A stretch of 64,000 nucleotides of DNA from contig JAHBXY010000005.1 in assembly GCA_019636275.1 (NCBI GenBank), forward strand, positions 1 to 64,000, written 5' to 3'. Within the stretch, counting starts at the first letter, position 1, and every line of letters begins with the position of its first letter. The notes under the pieces are model-generated. The model was not told the origin of the DNA. It did not search any database and worked only from the letters and a program-made list of their open reading frames with translations. The DNA comes from Planctomycetota bacterium (GTDB lineage Bacteria > Planctomycetota > J058). The translations under genes were made by a program, and so were the position numbers. Positions 57,482-64,000 of this stretch are shown piece by piece.

Positions 57482-57946
57482 ATGCCCGCCCGCACGCTCC
57501 GCGCCCCGGCCGAGCTGAACGGCGTCGACCCCGGCGCGCTCCTGTTCCTGGCCGGCGGCGTGAGCCAGTGCCCCGACTGGCAGACCGACATGATCCTGCG
57601 GCTCGCCCCGGCGCTCGACGGCTGGACGCTCGTCAACCCGCGCCTCGCGCGGCCGCCGCGCGACCCGGCGGCGGTCGAGGCCGAGATCGCCTGGGAGTTC
57701 CGCCACCTGCACGGCGCCGACGCGGTGCTCTTCTGGCTCACGCCGCCGACGCCCTGCCCCGTGTCGCTCTACGAGCTGGGCAAGGTGTCGATGACCACGA
57801 AGCCCCTGTTCGTGGGCGTCCACCCGGAGTTCCCGCTCCGGTCGGACGTCGTCGTGCAGACGCGCCTGGCGCGCCCCGACGCGCGCGTCGTCGACTCCCT
57901 CGACGACCTCGCCGGCTGCGTGCTGGAGGCGCTCGCGCGCCGCTGA
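57482..57946 (+). CDS. Nucleoside 2-deoxyribosyltransferase-like protein
   Basis: A 154-residue protein of flavodoxin-like fold: LLFLAGGVSQCPDWQTDMIL (substrate loop), LVNPRLARPPRDPAAVEAEI, LHGADAVLFWLTPPTPCPVS and YELGKVSMTTKPLFVGVHPE (catalytic Glu before the Leu-Gly), the pattern of the Nuc_deoxyrib_tr_2 family. It may salvage or hydrolyse modified nucleosides. GGAGG precedes the ATG. Its stop codon begins repeat B4. Confidence 0.82.
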   Translation: MPARTLRAPAELNGVDPGALLFLAGGVSQCPDWQTDMILRLAPALDGWTLVNPRLARPPRDPAAVEAEIAWEFRHLHGADAVLFWLTPPTPCPVSLYELGKVSMTTKPLFVGVHPEFPLRSDVVVQTRLARPDARVVDSLDDLAGCVLEALARR

Positions 57947-58090
57947 CCGCGCTCACCTGAGCGGTGGCGCACATCCCCGAGCGAAGGCCGCGAAGCGGCC
58001 GGAGCGAGGGCGACAGGTGCCTCACTGGGGATCGGAGCAAGGGTCCCGCTCCGTGACCTGGACATCGTCACGAGCGACGGCCGCTGTGAG
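57944..58090 (+). repeat. Dispersed repeat family B, copy 4 (hairpin 1 shortened)
   Basis: Starts with the TGA of the upstream gene. Hairpin 1 is reduced to CACC/GGTG (57954-57957, 57963-57966); hairpin 2 (GGCCGC-GAA-GCGGCC) and the core GGCGACAGGTGCCTCACTG (58010-58028) are intact. It ends CGACGGCCGCTGTGAG. Nothing else is seen up to 58187. Confidence 0.88.
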
Positions 58091-58187
58091 GCCGCCGCAC
58101 GTCCCCGGGGCCTGGCCCTGGACCCCCGGGCCCCGCGTGGTGGGGTCCTGAAGGCCGGGTCGCGCTCCCGGGGACGTGCGCGTGTGT

Positions 58188-58849
58188 CTAGCCGCCGCCG
58201 CGCGGCGGCGCGCCGCTCTGGCCCTGGCCGTCGCGGCGCGGCCGCTCGCCGGGCGACGGCGGCGGGCTGCTGAAGCCGGGCCGCTTCGGCCAGTCGCCCT
58301 GCCCGTCGCGCCCCGCCGCGGCATCGGCCCCTCGCGCCCGCGCCGCTCGTCGTCGGGGTCGAGCCGCGCCCGGTCTCGCCCGCGCAGGAAGGCCGCGCCG
58401 GCCTCCTCGCGGGCGCGCCGCGACGTCTCGAGCGCCAGGCGCAGGTCGCGCGCGGCGTCGTCCGACGCCCGCCCGAGGGCCCGCTCGAGGGCGGCCGCGT
58501 GGCGGTCCGCCGCCTCGACGTAGCGGGCCACGACCGGGCTCATGTCGCGGTCGCGGGCGGACGCCCGCTCGATCGACGCCCGCACGCCGCCCATGAGCTC
58601 GTGGTAGCCGCGACCGACCCCCTCGAGTCGATCGGCGGGCAGCCGCTCGAGCTCGCGGACGCGCTCGCCGGCGACGTCGATCAGCGCCTCGCACCGCCCG
58701 GCCTCGTCCTTGGTCGTGGCCAGGCGCACCAGCTCGCGCGCCGTCTTGAGGACGTGCCGGCGCTCGCCCGGGAGCGGCCCCTCCTGGGCGGCGGCGCCGC
58801 CGGCGGCGGCGAGCAGCAGCGACACGGCCCACCCGCTCGCCCGGCTCAC
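58188..58849 (-). CDS. Secreted helical protein in a sigma/anti-sigma operon, one apparent frameshift
   Basis: The GTG start overlaps the anti-sigma stop. A signal peptide (SLLLAAAGGAAAQEG) leads into a helical, Arg/Glu-rich domain of about 150 residues (RHVLKTARELVRLATTKDEA, MSPVVARYVEAADRHAAALE). Near 58300-58325 codon use switches to the -1 frame: third positions become almost all G/C and the tail reads GDWPKRPGFSSPPPSPGERP, ending at 58188. One lost base would restore one frame. No family is recognised. It is probably the effector or signal partner of the ECF module. Confidence 0.6.
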
Positions 58850-59718
58850 AGGTGCCCCACCCGCTGGCAGGCCGCCAGGGCCGCCCGCAGCGCGGGGCGC
58901 AGGCGCGCCGGCGCGCCCCGGGCGAGGACGGTGAGCGCCTCCTCGTCCAGCCCGACCTGCGCCTGCGCGAAGGAGCGGGCGACGATCAGGTCGAGCTCGT
59001 CGAGCTCCCGGTCGGTCAGCACGGCCGCGACGCCCTCCTCGAGCAGGAGCGCGTAGGCCTCGGCCAGCTCCTCGGCCATGGCCGCGTCGTCGACCTGCAG
59101 GGCCGCGCGCAGCTCCCGCAGGCGCGCGCCCGCCGCGGCGAGGAGCAGCCGCACCCGATCGCTCGGCGTGTCGGCGAGCGCGACCGCGACGGCCTGCCGC
59201 GACACGAGGAGCAGGTGCTCGGGCTCGCCTGGCAGCGCCGGCCGCGAGATGGGCCGCGGTCCCACCGGGTCCACCTCCGCCGGCGCCCGCTCCTCCTCGA
59301 CGACGACCGCAGGCGCGGGGCGCGGCGCCTCCGCCAGCGGCGCCTCGGCGGGCCGCCCGAAGAGGGCGTCGCCCTTCACGGCCAGCACGAGGGCCGCCGC
59401 CCCGAGGACCGCCGCCGCCCCGCGCGCGATCCAGACCCAGCCCGCCCACGTCGGCCCGCCGGACGCGCGGGCGGCGCCCGCCTCCGCCGCCGCCCGGCGG
59501 AGGATCGCCTGGCGCTGCGCATCGAGCGCCTCGTCCGTCAGCCGCGGGACCGGGGCGCCCCGGCCGAGGACGTCGTCGAGCCGCCGGCCGCGGGCCAGCG
59601 CCCGCCGGCAGCCGGCGCAGGCCCCGGCGTGGGCCTCCGCCTCGGCGCGGACCTCGTTCGAGACGGCGCCGTCGCACAGCTCGTGCACCAGCGCGCCGAA
59701 CCGCTCGCAGTCCATCAT
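58846..59718 (-). CDS. Anti-sigma factor with zf-HC2 zinc domain
   Basis: A 290-residue single-pass membrane protein. N-terminal zinc anti-sigma motif with CERFGALVHEL and HAGACAGCR (HxxxCxxC), a membrane helix (about 95-112, GAAAVLGAAALVLAV), a Pro/Glu linker and a helical periplasmic domain. It should sequester the sigma factor encoded just upstream, with which it overlaps by 4 nt. ATGATG offers two starts; the second has better spacing from GGGAGG. Confidence 0.87.
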   Translation of the reverse strand: MMDCERFGALVHELCDGAVSNEVRAEAEAHAGACAGCRRALARGRRLDDVLGRGAPVPRLTDEALDAQRQAILRRAAAEAGAARASGGPTWAGWVWIARGAAAVLGAAALVLAVKGDALFGRPAEAPLAEAPRPAPAVVVEEERAPAEVDPVGPRPISRPALPGEPEHLLLVSRQAVAVALADTPSDRVRLLLAAAGARLRELRAALQVDDAAMAEELAEAYALLLEEGVAAVLTDRELDELDLIVARSFAQAQVGLDEEALTVLARGAPARLRPALRAALAACQRVGHL

Positions 59719-60302
59719 TCACCTCCCGGCGCGGGGCCGTCGAGGAAGGGGGCCAGGAGCGCCTCGAGCTTCCGCCGCGCGGCGAAGAGCCGCCAGCGCA
59801 CGGTCGCCACCGGGACGCCCTGGATCGAGCCGATCTCCTCGTGGGAGAGGCCCTCGTACATGCGCAGCACCACCACCGCCCGCTGGTCGTCGGGGAGCTC
59901 GTCGAGCGCGCGGCGAACCGCCTGCTCCAGCTCCTGGCCCGCCGCCACCTGCACCGGCGCCGCTCGCGTCGGGCCGCGCGCCGCCGCCGGGTCGCGCTCG
60001 AGCGCGCGCTGCTTGGTCCGGCGGCGCAGGTGGTCGATCGAGACGTTCAGGGCCACGCGGTACACCCAGCCGTCGAGGTTGCTCCCGGCCGGCAGCTTGC
60101 CGAGCCCGCGGAACACCTGCAGGAAGGTCTCCTGGCACAGGTCGTCCACGTCCGCGTGGCGACCGGTCATCCGGTAGATCACCGCGTGCACACGGCGCTG
60201 GTAGCGCCCTATGAGTGCGTCGTGGGTGGGGAGCTCGTCGTGGGTGGGGTCGCGGGCGGGACCGTCCGCCACTCTCACCTCCGGCTCGCGCAGCGCCGCC
60301 AT
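59715..60302 (-). CDS. ECF-type RNA polymerase sigma factor
   Basis: A 195-residue sigma-70 family protein with region 2 (RYQRRVHAVIYRMTGRHADV, DDLCQETFLQVFRGL) and region 4 (LDELPDDQRAVVVLRMYEGL, SHEEIGSIQGVPVATVRWRL). It is the first gene of an operon with its anti-sigma factor and the secreted protein. The signal is likely cell-envelope stress, judged only from the layout. Confidence 0.93.
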   Translation of the reverse strand: MAALREPEVRVADGPARDPTHDELPTHDALIGRYQRRVHAVIYRMTGRHADVDDLCQETFLQVFRGLGKLPAGSNLDGWVYRVALNVSIDHLRRRTKQRALERDPAAARGPTRAAPVQVAAGQELEQAVRRALDELPDDQRAVVVLRMYEGLSHEEIGSIQGVPVATVRWRLFAARRKLEALLAPFLDGPAPGGE

Positions 60303-60406
60303 TCAGGGCAGGAGATCGTGGTTCGGGCGAGAACGTTTGAGGCCCGACCGGCGGCTTGCCCCGTCAGGAGTTCCGTCGTACCCGGACGGGCCGATCGGCG
60401 GAAGGG

Positions 60407-60838
60407 TCAGCGGCCCAGGAGGAGCGTCCGCGCCCGATCCTGCAGGGCGTCGACGTCCGGCTCGAACGTGTCGATCCGGAGCAGCTCCTGCGTCGTCGCC
60501 GCGTCGTCGAGCACCAGCCGCAGCGAGAAGGTGGGGCGCTCGTCGGCCCGGAGGCCCTGGACGAGGTCCCGCTCGAGGAAGGCGGCGACGTCGCAGGCCA
60601 GGGCCTCGACGTCGCCCCAGAAGGGGCTCACGTTGACGAGGGCCGGCGGGATCGCCAGGGCGACGGCCTCGACCTCCGGCGGCGCCCCCGGGAGCCCGCG
60701 GCCGATGCGGAGCTCGCCCGACCAGGCGCGGCCCGCCAGGCGCCCCTGGAGGAACGGGCCCCACGCGCCGGCGAGCGGCGGCGCGAGCGGGGTGGACGGG
60801 AGCGCGACGAGGTGGCCGCGCGGGGTGGGCTCGGTCAT
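60407..60838 (-). CDS. Hypothetical protein
   Basis: A 143-residue soluble protein: a beta-rich N-terminal half (GRAWSGELRIGRGLPGAPPE) and a helical C-terminus (FEPDVDALQDRARTLL). Codon use is normal for the genome. It begins 9 nt after the stop of the NtrC-type regulator, so it is probably the third gene of that operon. No family is recognised. Confidence 0.6.
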   Translation of the reverse strand: MTEPTPRGHLVALPSTPLAPPLAGAWGPFLQGRLAGRAWSGELRIGRGLPGAPPEVEAVALAIPPALVNVSPFWGDVEALACDVAAFLERDLVQGLRADERPTFSLRLVLDDAATTQELLRIDTFEPDVDALQDRARTLLLGR

Positions 60839-60847
60839 GGACGGATT

Positions 60848-62242
60848 CTACGCGTCCGCTCCCCCGCCCTCCCAGCGCTTGAGCTTCCGGTAGAGCGTGG
60901 ACAGGTCGATCCCGAGCGCCTCGGCGGCCTGGCGGCGGTCGCCCTCGAAGCGGGCGAGCACGGCGAGCGTGTGGCGCCGCTCGAGGTCGGCCAGCGTCTC
61001 GACGCCGCCGGGCATCGAGGCGGGCGGGGACGGCGGCGCCGCCGCGTCGAGCGCGCGCAGCACGCGGGGCGGCAGGTCCCGGGGCTCGATGGTCTCGTCG
61101 CCCATCGTGACCGCGTGCTCGAGCGCGCCCTTGAGCTCGCGCACGTTGCCCGGCCACGTGTGGCGCGCGAGCGCCTCGAGCGCGGCCGGCGAGAGGGCGC
61201 GCTCGGGCTCGCCGCGGGCGCGGGCCAGCTCGCGCAGGAAGTGGCGGGCGAGCAGCGGCACGTCACCCGGGCGCGCGCGCAGGGGCGGCAGCTCGACCTC
61301 GATCACGGCCAGCCGGTAGAAGAGGTCCTCGCGGAAGCCGGGCGGCTCGCGGCCGGCCTCGGCGAGCAGGTCGCGATGCGTGGCAGAGACGACGCGCACG
61401 TCGACCGGCACGACGTCCGTCGCGCCGACCGGGCGCACCTCGCGCGCCTCCAGCACGCGCAGGAGCTTGGCCTGCAGGGCCGGGCTCATCTCGCCCACCT
61501 CGTCGAGGAGCAGCGTCCCGCCGCTGGCGGCGCGGAACAGGCCCGTCGAGGCGGACGTCGCGCCGGTGAAGGCGCCCTTCACGTGGCCGAAGAGCTCGCT
61601 CTCGAGGAGGCCCTCGGGCAGGGCCGCGCAGTTGAGCGACACGAACGGGCCGCCGGCGCGGCGCGAGGCGTGGTGCAGGGCGCGGGCCACCAGCTCCTTG
61701 CCGGTCCCGGTCTCGCCGCGGATGAGCACGGCCGCCTCGGTCGGCCCGGCGCGCTCGACCTTGCGCAGGACCTCGGCCAGACCCGGGCTCCGGCCGACGA
61801 GCTCCGTCACGCCGAAGGCGCGGTCGACCTCGCGGCGCAGGGCCCGGTTCTCGCGCGCCAGGGCCCGCTGGGTCGCGGCGTTCTTCAGCACGGCCAGGAG
61901 CTGGTCGTTGCGGAAGGGCTTGGTCACGTAGTCGTGCGCGCCCTTGCGCAGGGCCGCCACCGCGCTGTCGACCGAGGCGAAGGCCGTGATCAGCACGACC
62001 GGCAGCTCGGGGTCGAGGGCGCGCAGGCGCTCGAGGAGCTCGAGCCCGTCGACGCGCGGCATGGCCAGGTCGGCGAGCACGACGTCGGGCGGCGCCCCGG
62101 CGGCGACCGCCACGGCGTAGCGCTCGAGGGCGGCCTGCCCGTCGGGCGCCGTCGTCACGGCGAACCCCGCGCCCGCGAGCAGCGACTCGACGATGCGCGA
62201 CAGGGCCGGGTCGTCCTCGGCCACGAGCACCCTCGCGCTCAC
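60848..62242 (-). CDS. NtrC-family sigma-54-dependent response regulator
   Basis: A 464-residue regulator: receiver (phosphoacceptor in [13 protein letters not shown]), AAA+ domain with Walker A GETGTGKE, the sigma-54-contacting GAFTGA loop, Walker [13 protein letters not shown] and the arginine-finger region, then a Fis-type helix-turn-helix ([20 protein letters not shown]). It activates sigma-54 promoters on phosphorylation by the kinase encoded upstream. GTG start overlaps the kinase stop by 4 nt. Confidence 0.95.
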   Translation of the reverse strand: MSARVLVAEDDPALSRIVESLLAGAGFAVTTAPDGQAALERYAVAVAAGAPPDVVLADLAMPRVDGLELLERLRALDPELPVVLITAFASVDSAVAALRKGAHDYVTKPFRNDQLLAVLKNAATQRALARENRALRREVDRAFGVTELVGRSPGLAEVLRKVERAGPTEAAVLIRGETGTGKELVARALHHASRRAGGPFVSLNCAALPEGLLESELFGHVKGAFTGATSASTGLFRAASGGTLLLDEVGEMSPALQAKLLRVLEAREVRPVGATDVVPVDVRVVSATHRDLLAEAGREPPGFREDLFYRLAVIEVELPPLRARPGDVPLLARHFLRELARARGEPERALSPAALEALARHTWPGNVRELKGALEHAVTMGDETIEPRDLPPRVLRALDAAAPPSPPASMPGGVETLADLERRHTLAVLARFEGDRRQAAEALGIDLSTLYRKLKRWEGGGADA

Positions 62243-63990
62243 CCGGCCACCTCCTGCGCGGCCTTCAGGCGCACGCGGAACGTCGTGTCCCCCGGGCGGC
62301 CGTCGAGCTCGAGCCGGCCGCCGTGGGCGCGGACGAGGTCGCGCGTCACGGCCAGCCCCAGCCCCGTCCCGTGGCCCGGGGCCTTGGTGCTGTAGAACGG
62401 CTCGAACACGCGCTCGCGCGCCGCCTCGGGCACGCCGGGCCCGCTGTCGCGCACGCAGAGCTCGACCTCGCCCCGGGCCGCGTCATGCGCCAGCGACACG
62501 GTGACGCGCGCGTCCGGCTGGCCGTCGACCGCGTCGCGGGCGTTCAGCAGCAGGTTCAGGAGCACCTGCTGGAGCTGGTCCGGGTCGCCCTCGACGGGCG
62601 GCGTACCGGGGGCGACGTCGGCGCGCACCCGGACGCGCCGGAGCCGGGGGTCGTGGGCCAGGAGGCGCAGGGTGGCGGCGACCACCTCGTCGAGCCGGCA
62701 CGGCGCCCGCGTCGGGGCGCGCGGGCGGGCCAGGTCCATGAGGCCGCGCAGGGCGCCGGCGACCCGCTCCATCTGCGTGACGGCGTCGTCGAGGAGCGCG
62801 CGCTGCGCCGCGTCCTCGCTCCGTTCGCGCGCGAGCTGCACGAGCGAGCTCACGGCCGCCAGCGGGTTGTTGACCTCGTGCGCCACCCCGGCGGCCAGCG
62901 TGCCGGCCACGGCCAGCCGCTCGGTGCGCGCCAGGAGCTCCGCCCGCTCGCGCTGCGCGTCGAGGTCGCGCGCCAGCCGCTCGACCATGCCGTCGAACGC
63001 CCGCGCGAGCACGCCCACCTCGTCGCCGCGCGGCGGCAGCCCCGCGCGCGCGTCGAGCTCGCCCTTGGTCACGCGCAGGGCGGCCTCGGACACGCGCCGC
63101 AACGGCGCCACGACCAGCGCCTGCGCGGCGAGCACCAGCCCGAGCGTCGGCAGGGCCGCGGCCACGGCGCTCACGGCCAGCGCCTCCGCCCACGGTCCGG
63201 CGACGACGCCGCCCGCGCGCAGGGCGGCCACGACGAGGAGCAGCCCGGACGCCCAGGCCAGGAGCGCGGCGAGCGACAGGCGCGCCGACACGGGGAAGCG
63301 CTGCACCTCGTCGAGCGGGCTCGCCGGGCGCAGGAACCCCCACGCGAGCACGGCGTGACCGTGGACGAGCGTCCCCATGAGGATCGCCACGCTCGTCCAG
63401 GGCAGGAGCGCGCTCGACCCGGCCACCAGCGGCAGGACCACGCAGGCGAGCGTCGTGAGCGCGCCCGTGACGCCGTCGGCCATGAGGAGCAGGTCGAGCT
63501 GCCGGCGCAGCCGGGGGTCGGCGGTCGCGCGGCGCGCGGCGAGGAGCCGCAGCCAGGCCAGGGCGAACAGCCCGTAGGACCAGGCGCCCAGGGCGAAGGT
63601 CCAGCCGTTCGTCCGCACCTCGACCGCGCCGCCGTCGACGGTCACGCCCGCCAGCGGCGCGCCCGCGAGCACGACCGGCACGAGGACGAGCCCGGGGCCG
63701 AGCGCCAGGGCCAGCTCGAGCCGGCACGCGACGACCGGGGCGGGGAACACGTGCGTGAAGCGCAGGAACGCCAGCTGGAGCGCCAGGGCCACGAGGAACG
63801 CCGCCCGGGCCCAGGGCCCAGGGTCGCCGCCCAGGCCGAAGAAGGCCAGGTCGTTGGTCACCCACAGGGCTGCGAGGCCGCAGAAGGCGGCGAACGCCCG
63901 GTTCTCGGGCCGCCCGGGCGCGGCGGCGAACACCCACGCGCCGAAGGCGAGCACGCCCAGGAGCGTCAGCGCGAGGGTCGCGACGAGCAT
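62239..63990 (-). CDS. NtrB-type membrane sensor histidine kinase
   Basis: A 583-residue kinase complete within the window. Seven to nine membrane helices in the first 300 residues form a 7TM-like sensor, followed by HAMP (RRVSEAALRVTKGELDAR), HisKA with VAHEVNNPLAAVSSLVQLAR (phosphorylated His) and HATPase with NLLLNARDAVDG and GTGLGLAVTRDLV. It phosphorylates the sigma-54 activator encoded next. The promoter lies beyond the end of the window. Confidence 0.92.
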   Translation of the reverse strand: MLVATLALTLLGVLAFGAWVFAAAPGRPENRAFAAFCGLAALWVTNDLAFFGLGGDPGPWARAAFLVALALQLAFLRFTHVFPAPVVACRLELALALGPGLVLVPVVLAGAPLAGVTVDGGAVEVRTNGWTFALGAWSYGLFALAWLRLLAARRATADPRLRRQLDLLLMADGVTGALTTLACVVLPLVAGSSALLPWTSVAILMGTLVHGHAVLAWGFLRPASPLDEVQRFPVSARLSLAALLAWASGLLLVVAALRAGGVVAGPWAEALAVSAVAAALPTLGLVLAAQALVVAPLRRVSEAALRVTKGELDARAGLPPRGDEVGVLARAFDGMVERLARDLDAQRERAELLARTERLAVAGTLAAGVAHEVNNPLAAVSSLVQLARERSEDAAQRALLDDAVTQMERVAGALRGLMDLARPRAPTRAPCRLDEVVAATLRLLAHDPRLRRVRVRADVAPGTPPVEGDPDQLQQVLLNLLLNARDAVDGQPDARVTVSLAHDAARGEVELCVRDSGPGVPEAARERVFEPFYSTKAPGHGTGLGLAVTRDLVRAHGGRLELDGRPGDTTFRVRLKAAQEVAG

Positions 63991-64000
63991 GGGGCGCGAT

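Overview
The window is one stretch of very GC-rich, densely coded bacterial chromosome. It has no rRNA, tRNA, CRISPR array or complete insertion sequence. The gene content fits a diderm, respiring, peptidoglycan-making bacterium: PBP2/RodA, a TonB/ExbBD system with an outer-membrane receptor, several lipoproteins, a complete F1Fo ATP synthase, FHA and Ser/Thr-kinase signalling, a DUF4388 protein, a DUF1570-like gluzincin, a TIGR02996/DUF4253-type protein and a matrixin with a short C-terminal sorting tail. This mix is typical of high-GC Planctomycetota or Myxococcota. I lean to Planctomycetota but cannot settle it without marker-gene placement.

Layout. 1-8000: 3' end of pbp2, rodA, a zinc-ribbon membrane protein, an EEP-family hydrolase, a large frameshifted protein of repeated carboxypeptidase-regulatory-like domains, and a convergent RluA-type pseudouridine synthase. 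8000-13100: a zinc/winged-helix regulator behind a two-hairpin leader, a LysM/SleB cell-wall hydrolase, and a secreted protein translationally coupled to a matrixin-TIG protein. 13200-22100: glnE, a tandem repeat array, an FHA-DUF4388 protein, a Ser/Thr kinase with two FHA domains, a degenerate HAD protein, a lone receiver domain and an HLFGH protein. 22400-25650: an orphan carbamoyltransferase on the minus strand, a PHB-depolymerase-like lipoprotein and a dead Rossmann-gene fragment. 25755-35610: a TonB uptake cluster (beta-helix lipoprotein, DUF3450, two ExbB-like proteins, ExbD, TonB, TPR lipoprotein, TonB-dependent receptor) whose last seven genes overlap by 4 nt. 35870-38420: phoR/phoB on the minus strand. 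38733: a tiny acidic protein. 39066-46453: atp operon (atpZ/I-B-E-F-H-A-G-D-C) on the minus strand behind a consensus-like promoter. 47243-51005: two NfeD genes, a Q/K/E-rich protein and an ATP-grasp protein. 51148-57946: a double M16 peptidase with a (DEG)9 linker, a DUF4253 protein, threonine dehydratase, a gluzincin and a deoxyribosyltransferase-like protein. 58188-60302: ECF sigma, anti-sigma and secreted-protein module. 60407-63990: a small unknown gene and an NtrC-type response regulator with its histidine kinase.

The most unusual content is between the genes. Two dispersed intergenic repeat families recur, always in the + orientation and mostly exactly at the 3' ends of genes. Family A carries a long GC hairpin whose arms change together between copies, and it forms a tandem array at 15914-16522. 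Family B has four copies, each beginning with the stop codon of the gene before it, with two stacked hairpins showing compensatory change and a conserved core. I found no known family matching either and treat them as candidate undescribed mobile or RNA elements. Other observations include a roughly 110-residue insertion in AtpA, a HAD pseudoenzyme, a carbamoyltransferase with an added C-terminal wHTH-like domain, and two or three single-base frameshifts all in the same direction, which may be assembly errors.
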